From Erysipelotrichaceae bacterium (GTDB lineage Bacteria; Bacillota_I; Bacilli_A; Erysipelotrichales; Erysipelotrichaceae): a stretch of DNA of 39,054 bases. This document shows, one piece after another, positions 25,507 through 33,932 of this stretch. Each line of letters begins with the position of its first letter. The stretch's first letter is position 1. Location of the stretch: positions 1 through 39,054 of the forward strand of contig CAAGJS010000183.1 in the NCBI GenBank assembly GCA_900770275.1. Reading direction: 5' to 3'. Position numbers and translations under genes: made by a program. The notes beneath the pieces are model-generated. The model had not been told where the DNA came from and did no database searches. It worked only from the letters and a program-made list of their open reading frames with translations.

Positions 25507-25893
25507 ATGTTTGGAGTAAAAGTCAAAGCAGTCACCACAGGCAAAGAGTATACAATTGAGGAATTTTACGATGCCATCAAGAGCCACAGCTTTTCCGCCG
25601 GCGCACCGGCGCTGACGAAGCATGGCCTGGCAACCATCATCACGTTCCCGCCGCTGGATCGTCATAATCAGGTCTGGATCGTTCCTGTCATCGGCTTCAA
25701 GAAGAGCGCAACAACAAAGTTCCAGATTTCGAAGAATGATGCGGCGGGCGTAGGCAATATGGCCGTCAATGGCGTCCTGAGTGATCTGACCCATGGCCTT
25801 ACGGATTTCCGCGGCATGGTCGGCAGCAACACCAAGAAGGCAGAAAAGCTGGTCGAGCTTACGGTCGACGAGCTGAATGCGCTGCATCTGTAA
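25507..25893 (+). CDS. Unknown 128-residue protein, first gene of the accessory run
   Basis: I do not recognise this family. The ATG at 25507 has a near-perfect ribosome-binding site (AGAAGGAGGT), so upstream in-frame codons that cross the promoter element were rejected. The protein has no signal peptide and no membrane segment. Its N-terminal half looks like mixed alpha/beta (EYTIEEFYDAIKS; ATIITFPPLDRHNQVWIVPV) and its C-terminal half is helical and Gly-containing. It is followed 58 bases later by the AIM24-family gene and shares its transcript. Confidence 0.7.
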   Translation: MFGVKVKAVTTGKEYTIEEFYDAIKSHSFSAGAPALTKHGLATIITFPPLDRHNQVWIVPVIGFKKSATTKFQISKNDAAGVGNMAVNGVLSDLTHGLTDFRGMVGSNTKKAEKLVELTVDELNALHL

Positions 25894-25951
25894 TGTATGG
25901 CGCAGAGTATCACAGTCACAAAACCAGATAGCAGATAAGGAGAATACAGAG

Positions 25952-26650
25952 ATGAAATATGAACTTGAAGGAAACAGCGGCTTTCAGATGGCAAAGGTAC
26001 ACCTTGGAAACGGCGAAACAGCCAAGATCGAAAACGGTGCCATGGTTTATATGCAGGATGTGACGCTGGAAGGAAAACTCAACAGCAATAAGAAGGGCCT
26101 CGGCGGATTGTTCGGCGCCATGGCGAAAAGCCTTCTCAGTGATGAGAGCATCTTCATCACGCAGGTGACAGGAACATCGCCTGTCGGTGTGGTTGCCATC
26201 GCACCTACGGTGCCGGGCACAATCGCTAAGCTGGAAGTTGGCGCACGTCAGTACCGTCTGAATGATGGTGCATTCTTTGCCTGCGACGATTCGGTCAGCT
26301 ACAAGATGCAGAGACAGAATGTGAGCCAGGCATTATTCGGCGGATCCGGCGGCCTCTTCGTCATGGAGACAGAGGGACAGGGTGATATGCTGATTGCAGC
26401 ATACGGGGACCTTGTCGAAGTCGAGTGCACACCATCGAAGCCTGTTACCATCGATAACGAGCATGTCGTTGCCTGGGATGCGTCGCTCTCCTACAGCATT
26501 GAAGTGGCATCTGGATCCTTCGGCATTACGACAGGCGAAGGTCTGGTCAATAAGTTTACCGGATCTGGCAAAATCCTGATTCAGACGCGTAACATAAATG
26601 CTCTGGCGGATGCTGTAAAGCCGTTCCTGCCGGATAAGTCTTCCAACTAA
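25952..26650 (+). CDS. AIM24 family protein (TIGR00266-like)
   Basis: The 233-residue product is a beta-rich AIM24-type protein: repeated Gly turns, GAMVYMQDVTLEG near residue 30, the Gly-rich GLGGLFGAMAKSLLSDESIFITQVTG segment, then PGTIAKLEVG and LVNKFTGSGKILIQTRN near the C-terminus. Bacterial members are of poorly known function; many sit with membrane or stress proteins. The ATG at 25952 has an ATAAGGAGA site. No signal peptide. Neighbours suggest an envelope-linked task, which is inference. Confidence 0.85.
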   Translation: MKYELEGNSGFQMAKVHLGNGETAKIENGAMVYMQDVTLEGKLNSNKKGLGGLFGAMAKSLLSDESIFITQVTGTSPVGVVAIAPTVPGTIAKLEVGARQYRLNDGAFFACDDSVSYKMQRQNVSQALFGGSGGLFVMETEGQGDMLIAAYGDLVEVECTPSKPVTIDNEHVVAWDASLSYSIEVASGSFGITTGEGLVNKFTGSGKILIQTRNINALADAVKPFLPDKSSN

Positions 26651-26677
26651 GTAGAGAGCTGAAAGGGAAATTCAGAT

Positions 26678-26947
26678 ATGATACAGCCCTCTCATGGCAA
26701 AGCCGCTGCCAGCCTTGTACTTGGCATTCTCGGCGTAATCTGCTGGTTTTTCGGCTACTCGTCGGTATTGTCCATTATCCTTGGCATTGTTGCCGTGGAG
26801 CTTGCAAAGGCTGCAGCGAAGGAAGGCAACACGGAAGGAATCTGCACTGCAGGAAAGATTTTCGGCCGCATTTCCTTCATCGGCGGCATTATCTTCCTGA
26901 TTCTGAACATCGCTGTGGTGGGCGGACTCATCGCAGCATTCATGTAA
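26678..26947 (+). CDS. Small DUF4190-like membrane protein
   Basis: The 89-residue product has two hydrophobic segments (about 9-39 and 64-88) with GKAAASLVLGILGVICWFFG at the N-terminus and a short polar loop (AKEGNTEGICTAGKI) between. This is the pattern of DUF4190-type small membrane proteins. A GAAAGGGA site precedes the ATG. It lies in the same run as the AIM24 gene and is followed by a strong hairpin. Confidence 0.7.
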   Translation: MIQPSHGKAAASLVLGILGVICWFFGYSSVLSIILGIVAVELAKAAAKEGNTEGICTAGKIFGRISFIGGIIFLILNIAVVGGLIAAFM

Positions 26948-26970
26948 TTAACCAATCCGCATAAAGCAAC

Positions 26971-27014
26971 GGAGCGGCGTTATATCCTTTGCGGGATGCG
27001 GCGCCGCTTTCTTT
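26971..27014 (+). terminator. Terminator-like hairpin after the DUF4190-like gene
   Basis: AGCGGCG (26973-26979) pairs with CGCCGCT (27002-27008), with further ATCC/GGAT pairing inside, followed by TTCTTT. A related hairpin with the same arms and the same ATCC/GGAT interior occurs at 30599-30634. Confidence 0.65.
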
Positions 27015-27155
27015 CGCATTGATAAGGAACTGCTTACCTTTGTGATGGAGAATGGCGAACATGTGCACATTCACCGGCAGGTTTTTCTCGCCGCCATGCG
27101 TGCATATGAGCAGTATCTGTATTCGATTGCGGAAAGCTGGAAAAAGTCGGAGTAA
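27015..27155 (+). pseudogene. Remnant 3' end of a LytTR response regulator gene
   Basis: The stretch encodes IDKELLTFVMENGEHVHI and onward to the end of a LytTR domain (AYEQYLYSIAESWKKSE) and then a stop. It is about nine-tenths identical, by eye, to 31279-31422 of the intact regulator, with roughly a dozen mismatches over 130 bases. There is no start codon, receiver domain or first part of the LytTR domain: the similarity begins right after the terminator hairpin. It is a duplicated and deleted copy. The differences mean the duplication is not brand new. Confidence 0.85.
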
Positions 27156-27171
27156 ATAAGCGAAGGTGACA

Positions 27172-27471
27172 ATGAAAAAACTACTGGGATCGGCGTGGGA
27201 CGGGCTTGCCATGCTGTGGGAAGATTCGGTGTGGTATCTGCAGGGTCTGCTATATACCGTTGCCATCATTTTTCTGATTATCGGCGTTGTGGCAGTAATC
27301 ACCGGTGCCCCGGGCCTTGGTATCGTCCTGATTGCGCTGAATGCGCTCTTTATTGCCATCATGCTGAAGCTGCACAGGAAAGCAAATGAGAGCTTTGATC
27401 GTGAGTTTGAGGAGATGGTGCGTCAGAATCTGGAAGATCAGAATTCAGACGACGGAGGGAGAACGAAATGA
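27172..27471 (+). CDS. Small membrane protein of unknown function
   Basis: The 99-residue product has a polar N-terminus (MKKLLGSAWDGLAMLWEDSV), two membrane segments between about residues 27 and 67, and an acidic, hydrophilic C-terminus. The ATG at 27172 sits behind GAAGGTG; an in-frame GTG at 27166 is the alternative. Its stop overlaps the start of the clostripain-family gene by four bases (ATGA), so the two are translationally coupled and may act together at the membrane. Confidence 0.7.
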   Translation: MKKLLGSAWDGLAMLWEDSVWYLQGLLYTVAIIFLIIGVVAVITGAPGLGIVLIALNALFIAIMLKLHRKANESFDREFEEMVRQNLEDQNSDDGGRTK

Positions 27472-29654
27472 TGATGAAAAAATACCAGACACTGTTTCTG
27501 ACAGGTCTGCTGGTATTCAGCACAGCCAGTGCCGGCTGCTCCGGTGCAACAGACGGTAAGGATGCGACAGGCAGTTCCGATACGATCAACCGTTCTGCAT
27601 CTTCGGATGGTACGGATGGCCAGTATTTATCAATGGATTACTCCAGAACAAACATGACCGGTGCGCAGCAGAGCGATGAGCCAGGCTGGACGATCATGGT
27701 CTATCTTTGCGGTTCTGATCTGGAGAGTGAAGGCGGCATGGCTACCATGAATCTCGAGAAAATGTGCAATGCAGATCTGCCCGAGGATGTCAACGTTCTG
27801 GTGGAAACCGGCGGCGCCTCTGGATGGTATTGGGATGGTATTGAAACAGATGTGCTTGGCCGCTATCAGGTGGCCGACGGCAATCTGGAGGAAGTAGAGA
27901 CCGTTGCACTGGCATCGATGGGAGAGTCATCGACTCTTACGGATTTTATTGAGTGGGGTGTTTCCAACTATCCTTCTGCTCATTATGGCCTGATTCTCTG
28001 GGATCATGGCGGAGGAAATGCGGATGGCGTCTGCTATGACGAGCTCTATGATGGTGACAACCTGAAGCTCGCGGAACTGGGAAATGCCCTGTATGATGCT
28101 GGCACGCCGCTGGACTTCATCGGTTTTGATGCTTGTCTGATGGCCAGCCTTGAGACGGTCAAGGCAATCGGCAATGCTGGATTCTATATGGTGGCTTCGG
28201 AGGAGACAGAACCCGGCTATGGATGGGACTATGAGACGATTCTGAATGCGCTTGGCGAGAATACTTCCATGCATGGTGACGAGCTGGGACAGATTATCTG
28301 CGATGCTTTTCTCGAGAAATGCAGCGGGATGGGCTGCGAAGATGAGGCTACGCTCTCGGTGATCGATCTGTCTTTGGCATGGTCGCTGAACAGTGCCTTC
28401 GATGAGTACACCAGCGGCATGGCACTGGCGATCGAGGATGTGGACACATTGAATGATGTGGTATCCCAGGCCAGCAAGGCTGAATCCTATGGCGGAAATA
28501 CGGATAACGAGGGCTACTGCAATATGGTCGATATCGTCGATCTGGTCAGTAACACGCAGGATTATGTAGAGACGGATGGCAGTGGTCTGCTGTCGGTCAT
28601 TGATCAGGCTGTTCTGTACAAAGTCAATGGTCCGGCCAGAGGAAATTCCAATGGTATCTCCGTCTTTTATCCGATCGGCCCGTCGGAGGATGAGCTTTCT
28701 GCCTACATGGAGAGTTCGAATAATATTCCTTATCGGCAGTATATTGCCGCGATCACGGATACCTATGATTCCGTGAACTGGGAAGAAGAATGGGACGACA
28801 GCGATTACTATACGGACAGTGATTTCTATGAGGATGGTGATTACTATGACGACAGTGACTACGATGATGACGATTACTACGATGACAGTGATTACTATGA
28901 TGACAGCGACTACAATGACTGGGACCGGTCGTGGACAAAGACGAAGAGCCGGCTTAAGTCGATCCAGCCTGTAACTGCCAAGGATTTCGACGTGAAGTTT
29001 GAGCAGACAAGTGGAGATGATGGATATCTTCATCTGTCGATCACTTCCGGACTGGAGGCAGTCACATCCGTGCGTTTCCTTCTTTGGTACATGACGGAGG
29101 GAGAAGAGGATGGTTTGGGTTCTGAATTCATCTACCTCGGCATGGACAATAATATCAACGGTGACATGGAAACCGGCCAGTTTACGGATAATTTCTTCGA
29201 CCAGTGGATGACAATCGGCGGAGAATATGTGTCTGCGGAACTGATCGAGGAAGAGGAAAACTATAATCTGTATTCCATTCCGGCAGAGGTAAACGGAGAA
29301 GAGACTAATCTTCGTGTCATTTACGACTATTCCACAGAGTCATACCGTATGCTTGGAAGATACGACGGCGTGTCAAAATCCGGAAATATGACGAGCCGTG
29401 GCATCCAGCCGCTTAAGAAGGGCGATAAACTTGTCTTCTTACTGCCGGCCTGGGAGGCGGATACAGAGGAAGACTTCTGGTACTACACCGATCCGGTGAC
29501 ATGGTCGGATGATGTTGACATCACGGATGAGGATATGGGAGACGGAACCTATATGTATATGTTCGAGATCGTTGACATGTTCGGAAGAGAATACGATGCG
29601 GAACCGGTGATCATCCAGGCAGAGGGTGATTACATTTATCAGCTCTCGGATTGA
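27468..29654 (+). CDS. Clostripain-family (C11) cysteine peptidase lipoprotein
   Basis: Secreted cysteine peptidase of 728 residues. A lipoprotein signal peptide ends at the lipobox ASAGC (Cys24), so the enzyme should be anchored to the outer face of the membrane. The C11 domain starts near residue 73 (GWTIMVYLCGSDLES). It has catalytic His180 in LILWDHGGGN and Cys223 in FDACLMA. A stretch at about 440-486 is almost wholly Asp and Tyr, with imperfect DDSDYY repeats, and may bind calcium or act as a linker. A beta-rich C-terminal domain of about 240 residues follows. C11 peptidases usually cut after Arg or Lys; the substrate is unknown. It is the last gene of the run. Confidence 0.92.
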   Translation: MMMKKYQTLFLTGLLVFSTASAGCSGATDGKDATGSSDTINRSASSDGTDGQYLSMDYSRTNMTGAQQSDEPGWTIMVYLCGSDLESEGGMATMNLEKMCNADLPEDVNVLVETGGASGWYWDGIETDVLGRYQVADGNLEEVETVALASMGESSTLTDFIEWGVSNYPSAHYGLILWDHGGGNADGVCYDELYDGDNLKLAELGNALYDAGTPLDFIGFDACLMASLETVKAIGNAGFYMVASEETEPGYGWDYETILNALGENTSMHGDELGQIICDAFLEKCSGMGCEDEATLSVIDLSLAWSLNSAFDEYTSGMALAIEDVDTLNDVVSQASKAESYGGNTDNEGYCNMVDIVDLVSNTQDYVETDGSGLLSVIDQAVLYKVNGPARGNSNGISVFYPIGPSEDELSAYMESSNNIPYRQYIAAITDTYDSVNWEEEWDDSDYYTDSDFYEDGDYYDDSDYDDDDYYDDSDYYDDSDYNDWDRSWTKTKSRLKSIQPVTAKDFDVKFEQTSGDDGYLHLSITSGLEAVTSVRFLLWYMTEGEEDGLGSEFIYLGMDNNINGDMETGQFTDNFFDQWMTIGGEYVSAELIEEEENYNLYSIPAEVNGEETNLRVIYDYSTESYRMLGRYDGVSKSGNMTSRGIQPLKKGDKLVFLLPAWEADTEEDFWYYTDPVTWSDDVDITDEDMGDGTYMYMFEIVDMFGREYDAEPVIIQAEGDYIYQLSD
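28794..28924 (+). repeat. Imperfect tandem repeat coding for Asp/Tyr-rich segment
   Basis: Repeating units of about 12-21 bases of the form GATGACAGTGATTACTAT with variations, all in frame with the C11 peptidase gene. Confidence 0.7.
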
Positions 29655-29702
29655 TCAGATAACTATCTAAAATCCAAATTGGCAGTGTGCAGCTTTCTGA
29701 AC

Positions 29703-29773
29703 TGTCAAGTACCAATTTTACCAATCGACTATGGTTTTCTGTACTTTTTCTCAAAGTATCCCGTGTTTATATT
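29703..29773 (+). promoter_or_regulatory. Shared activator-type promoter element, copy 2
   Basis: TGTCAAGTACC at 29703 and TGTACTTTT at 29740, then TATATT at 29768-29773. Here the half-sites AAGTAC and GTACTT are perfect inverted copies. It lies 100 bases before the DUF4428 gene. Confidence 0.6.
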
Positions 29774-29873
29774 AAGCACAGACACAGGCTGACAATTAAC
29801 CCTGAACAGAAAAAACAGGATAAGAAAAAGTCAGAACGAAACAGTAGGAAAGAAATTCCAGGAGGACAATGGT

Positions 29874-30554
29874 ATGGGATTATTTGGCGGCGGCAAGACG
29901 TGCTGTGAGTGTGGGAAAAAGGCGGGACTGCTCGCAAGAGTATCGCTGAAGGACGGCAGCTTCCTCTGCGGCGACTGCAGAGCCAGGTTGAGCGATCAGC
30001 TGGGCAGCGAAGTCTTCAACATGATGACGAAGGAAGATTATGAGCGGAACATTGAAGTCGCAAAACAGAATGACGAGAAGTATCATCAGGAATTCCGCGA
30101 GACGTTCGGCGTCTTTCAAAGAGGAAACAAGGTTTTCTCTGCAGATGAGACGCACGGCTGGTGGGTCAATCCGAAATATACAAGGCCGATCGTTTTTCAG
30201 TTTGACCAGATTCAGAACTGGACCGTCGACCTGCAGACGGAGTATGACTTTGATGATGACGAGAATGATTCATTAACCCGTGGGCTTCTGGAGGATTTCA
30301 TTCAGAGTGCATTCTACAGGTCTCTGCAGCAGAATCATCCGGAGCTTCCGGTCTGCCCGGTTGGCTCCAAAATTACGGGTATGTATGTCCGTATCTTCGT
30401 GGATCACCCGATGATCCGCGAGGTTGTGATTGACTGCTTCGACGTTGGTATTTTCACGAAGAGTGAGGACGACATGGAGAGCGCCTACAACACCGTGATC
30501 CAGATCATTGAGTTCCTCCAAAAGGTGAAATACGGAGTGGCCTCGGCAAAATAA
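29874..30554 (+). CDS. DUF4428 zinc-ribbon protein
   Basis: The 226-residue protein begins with a zinc ribbon: CECGKKAGLLARVSLKDG followed by LCGDC, giving two CxxC pairs at about residues 11-14 and 32-35, as in DUF4428. The rest is a hydrophilic alpha/beta domain (about 80-220) with KYTRPIVFQFDQIQNWTVD and an acidic DFDDDENDS loop, resembling domains found with DUF4428 and short SHOCT-like proteins. No signal peptide. An AGGAGG site precedes the ATG. It has its own copy of the shared promoter element. Confidence 0.8.
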   Translation: MGLFGGGKTCCECGKKAGLLARVSLKDGSFLCGDCRARLSDQLGSEVFNMMTKEDYERNIEVAKQNDEKYHQEFRETFGVFQRGNKVFSADETHGWWVNPKYTRPIVFQFDQIQNWTVDLQTEYDFDDDENDSLTRGLLEDFIQSAFYRSLQQNHPELPVCPVGSKITGMYVRIFVDHPMIREVVIDCFDVGIFTKSEDDMESAYNTVIQIIEFLQKVKYGVASAK

Positions 30555-30567
30555 TATTGATCAAAAT

Positions 30568-30634
30568 GCTTCGCTAACCTGTGCGATGCATGTAGCGAAG
30601 CGGCGCCGCATCCAGTAAAGGATCAGACGCCGCT
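30568..30634 (+). promoter_or_regulatory. Two overlapping, mutually exclusive hairpins before the LytTR regulator
   Basis: GCTTCGCTA (30568-30576) pairs with TAGCGAAGC (30593-30601), and AGCGGCG (30599-30605) pairs with CGCCGCT (30628-30634). The arms share bases 30599-30601, so only one hairpin can be complete at a time. The second resembles the hairpin at 26973-27008. It may be a terminator of the DUF4428 gene or an attenuator. Confidence 0.4.
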
Positions 30635-30687
30635 CTCTTCATTAAGGATAAGATATTCTACAGAAGTTGAAAGGAGGGACGCTGACG

Positions 30688-31422
30688 ATGGAAAAACTTC
30701 AGATCGGTATCTGTGAAGATAATAAGGAAGAACGTGTGAGGCTTCTTCGGCTGGTGTCGGACTCGTATTCCGAGCTGTCCGTCGAAGCCTTTGAAAGTGC
30801 AGAGGATCTGCTGGCGGCTTTTTATCCCGGAAAGTATGATCTGATCATTTTTGACATCTATATGAGTGGTATGACCGGTATCGAAGCTCTGGAACAGATC
30901 CGGCACTCAGACCAGCGCGTAACGGCTGCGATCGCTACGACGAGTCAGGATTTCGCACTGGAATCGTACCGTCTTCATGCGGCCCGCTACCTGGAAAAGC
31001 CGGTTGATGAAAAAGAGATCAATGACCTCATTCAGTTTGTGATCTCCCGGAAGGAATCCGAGCCTCATTACGAATGTGAAACAGCCGAAGGCAGGGTGCG
31101 GATTCCCTTTGACCGCATCCAGTTTGTGGAACAGAGGGGAAAGAGTCTGATCATTCATCCAGGAAACGGACAGGAGATGACAGTACGGGGCAAGCTGGAT
31201 GAAGTGCAGAAGAATTTTCCGGAAAGATATTTCTGCCGGTGCCATAAGAGTTATCTCGTGAATCTGTCGAATATCTGTCGCATTGATAAGGAACTGCTTA
31301 CCTTTGTGATGGAAAATGGCGAACATGTACACATTCACCGGCAGGGGTTTTACGCTGCCAAGCGTGCATATGAGCAGTATCTGTATTCGATTGCGGAAGG
31401 CTGGAAGAAACAGGATCATTAA
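30688..31422 (+). CDS. LytTR-family response regulator
   Basis: Two-component regulator of 244 residues: receiver domain 1-120 with acidic E10-D11, phospho-acceptor D56 in LIIFDIYMSGMTG and Lys in EKPVDEKE. A LytTR DNA-binding domain follows at about 135-240 (IPFDRIQFVEQRGKSLIIH, YFCRCHKSYLVNLSNI). LytTR domains bind paired about 9-bp repeats, often next to weak -35 boxes. The ATG at 30688 has an AAGGAGGG site ten bases upstream; an upstream TTG at 30667 was rejected. Its partner kinase follows after 386 bases and is damaged. A truncated copy of the 3' end lies at 27015. Confidence 0.93.
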   Translation: MEKLQIGICEDNKEERVRLLRLVSDSYSELSVEAFESAEDLLAAFYPGKYDLIIFDIYMSGMTGIEALEQIRHSDQRVTAAIATTSQDFALESYRLHAARYLEKPVDEKEINDLIQFVISRKESEPHYECETAEGRVRIPFDRIQFVEQRGKSLIIHPGNGQEMTVRGKLDEVQKNFPERYFCRCHKSYLVNLSNICRIDKELLTFVMENGEHVHIHRQGFYAAKRAYEQYLYSIAEGWKKQDH

Positions 31423-31808
31423 CCCGGCCGGCAGGGAAGCGGTAGTGGAGCAGAGCAGAGGACAGTCAGAAATGTTTGTCTCCGTATTATTGTGCTGAAT
31501 GTTCTTTGCTGTATATGAAGTATTTATTCATGCATGAAATGCAGCATAATCGACGTGAAATGCAGAATTCCAGCCTCCTTTTTTCTATTATGAAATCAGG
31601 AATAATCCAGTCCTGATTGAATAGCAGCTAACATGTGAATTTACAATGTTAAGGTCAGGATTACCTGGGTGTATTCCTGGCCTTTCCTTTATACAGGCAT
31701 ATACCGGACAGGACCTGATATCCACCCACAGCGCTTGCATGCTTGTATACTATTTATCGATCCATCGGTATGGAAAGCAAATCAGATATCAGAAAGGTGA
31801 AACAGCTC
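31423..31808 (+). other. 386-base non-coding stretch with promoter signals for the kinase gene
   Basis: No convincing gene. It contains two exact TGAAATGCAG copies 21 bases apart (31535-31544, 31556-31565), a TATTAT (31586-31591) about 20 bases after the second copy, and an inverted repeat AATCAGGA/TCCTGATT (31594-31601, 31611-31618). The remainder to 31808 shows nothing clear. Confidence 0.5.
31535..31591 (+). promoter_or_regulatory. Direct repeat plus -10 element upstream of the kinase
   Basis: Two identical 10-base sites TGAAATGCAG at 21-base periodicity, i.e. on the same face of the helix, with the second overlapping the expected -35 position of TATTAT at 31586-31591. This is the geometry expected of LytTR-activated promoters. 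Confidence 0.5.
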
Positions 31809-33745
31809 GTGAAAAGTTCGAATCATCTTTTTCATATGTCCGAGAGAAATGGGATCATTTTCCATTCCATCTTTATCGGACTGTTTATCGTTTGTACGAT
31901 TTTCATGATCTTCACCACACTTGCCTATCACGGCTATGGAACATTGGCGGGACAGGCCGCTTCCGTCACGCAGATCGAGTCTGCCGAAGTTACGGTGAAC
32001 GGTGAGACCAAGACATCAACGCTTCCAATAAAGCTGAAGAATCTTTCCCCTGGAACATCGGTAGATGTCACGTTTACGCTGAACGCTGCGTCCAATGATA
32101 CATGGATGCAGATACGTACGGCTTTTGCGCCTGTCACCGTCTATGAAAACGGTGTAAAAGTCTATGAGTTTGGCTCAAAGGATACGCGTCCTTCCTTTAT
32201 GAAGGATCCTGGCACCATGATTCAGTTTGTTCAGATCAAAGGGCATGGCGAAGTGGAGATTACTTTGCATTACACATCGCCAACCACCAGAAGTTCCCTT
32301 ACCCTTGACGCTCCGCTGATCTCCAATCAGGCTGGCCTTCTGCGGTACGATAGTCAGAAACTCGGTTATGTCATGGGTGAAAGTCTTGTCCTGCTGATTG
32401 GAGGCATTCTTCTTGCGGGTATATCGGTTACCGTCATCCAGATGATCCATGAAGGCTTCATTCTGCTCTGTCTTGGAATTTTCACTGCCATCACCGGTCT
32501 GTGAGGGATATCCAATTGCGATCTCGTGCTTTTCTTCGTGAATGATCCCAGCCTTTGGTACATCGTCAGCTATGTCTGCTTTTTCAGTCTCCTGATTCCG
32601 CTGGAAATGTTTCTGGATGAAGATGTTCATTTCCATTGCCGGAAGTATTATCGGACACTGCACTATATTCTCTGTGTCGTGGTGCCGCTGACCGTTCTGC
32701 TACAGCTGACCGGGACGGTCATGTTTACGCAGAGCGTTCGTGTTTATCAGGTTCTTCTCCCTGTTTCTGTTCTGGCTTTAACAGGCGGTGTGATATGGGA
32801 AGCAGTCAAATATCGCAATCAATCTGCCGCACAGCTGATTGTTGGCATGGTGATTTTGAGCCTGGGGACAATTACGGAACTGCTCAATTACAACGGAAGC
32901 CTGAAGTATGACAGCTCATTTTATTTTCTTCTGGCAACCGGTATCTTCTGTCTCTACATGTGCATCGTCGGCGCGTTTCAGATCCGGCGGTCCTATGAGT
33001 ACAAGCGACGGTCCCAGGAACAGGAGCGTCAGCTTACGTTAATGAACCGCGAGATTCTGGAGCAGAAGAAATATCAGAAAACGGTGCTCGACCATGAACG
33101 GCAGCTGCGCCGTCTGCAGCATGATTACCGCCACCAGATCACGGTTCTGCAGGAATTTGTCAAAAAGGGAGAAACAGAGGAGTTGTCCCAATACCTCTCC
33201 GAGATGATGAACGCCATCCCGCACAACAGCAATATTCGCTATACGCAGAACATTGCGGTCAATGCCGTCGTTGCCTACTATGCCTCTCAGGCAGAGAAAA
33301 AGGGCGTAAAGACAGATATTGACCTGCAGCTTCCCGTGAAACTTTCCATGGATATGGAACAGAGTCTCTGCGTCGTTTTCGGTAATCTTCTGGAAAACGC
33401 CTGTGAAGCCATAGGGAGAATGGGCGATGAGAATGACGAAGGAGCTGCGAAAGGCAAAGATGGAGAACAAAGAAGCTTATCCGCCTTTCCGCTGTAGAAC
33501 ATATGGGCAATCTGATCATTCACATGGAAAACAGCATGGATGGGAAAATCAGAAAATGGGGAAGATTCTATCTTTCCAGCAAAAGGCCGGAAGTCGGCAT
33601 TGGTCTCAGCAGTATTGCCAATATTGCGGAAATGCACGGCGGCAACGCGGAGTTCCATGGTGAGAACGGTGTATTCGTATCGGATGTGTACATGGAACTG
33701 TTTCCCCAGGACAATAATTCATCCGAAACACAGATGAATTTTTAA
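31809..33745 (+). pseudogene. Sensor histidine kinase (GHKL, LytTR partner type) with nonsense codon and frameshift
   Basis: The conceptual product of about 640 residues has an N-terminal membrane segment, an extracytoplasmic beta-rich sensor domain of about 140 residues and a multi-pass membrane region. The kinase core follows, with the phospho-acceptor motif LQHDYRHQI, the N box NLLENACEA and the G box GIGLSSIANIAEMHGG. Two lesions break it. TGA at 32502-32504 lies in frame inside the membrane region (ITGL-stop-GISN), where Trp (TGG) would fit. A one-base loss, or two-base gain, around 33427-33475 moves the reading into another frame, which continues from KKLIRLSAVEHMGNLII to 33745. The start is uncertain; GTG at 31809 behind GAAAGG is proposed, ATG at 31770 is an alternative. 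Sequencing errors could explain either lesion. Confidence 0.8.
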
Positions 33746-33796
33746 CAGAAAGCGCTACACCCATCGCCTTATCATGCATGCAAGATGAATCATCTT

Positions 33797-33867
33797 TGTC
33801 AAGTGCCGTTTTTTCCGAAAAACGTCATTTTTTCGCACTATTCTGCATCCGGAGATATCGATAACCT
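33797..33867 (+). promoter_or_regulatory. Shared activator-type promoter element, copy 3
   Basis: TGTCAAGTGCC at 33797 and CGCACTATT at 33834, with TAACCT at 33862-33867 in the -10 place. Spacing equals that of copies 1 and 2. It lies 65 bases before the lipoprotein ATG. Confidence 0.55.
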
Positions 33868-33932
33868 AATAAAGGTTCCACTGCGATCGAAACGAGGGCA
33901 GATACGGAACCAATATCAGAAGGAGAGAAAAA

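Noticed and set aside
31646..32005. 119-codon plus-strand open frame before and within the kinase gene
   Set aside because: It overlaps the sensor-domain reading frame, lacks start signals and shows no family features.
32502..32504. TGA read as Trp (genetic code 4) in the kinase gene
   Set aside because: Undoubted genes in the window (degV-like, ymdB, rnjB, ftsK) end with TGA at the normal protein end, so TGA is a stop here.
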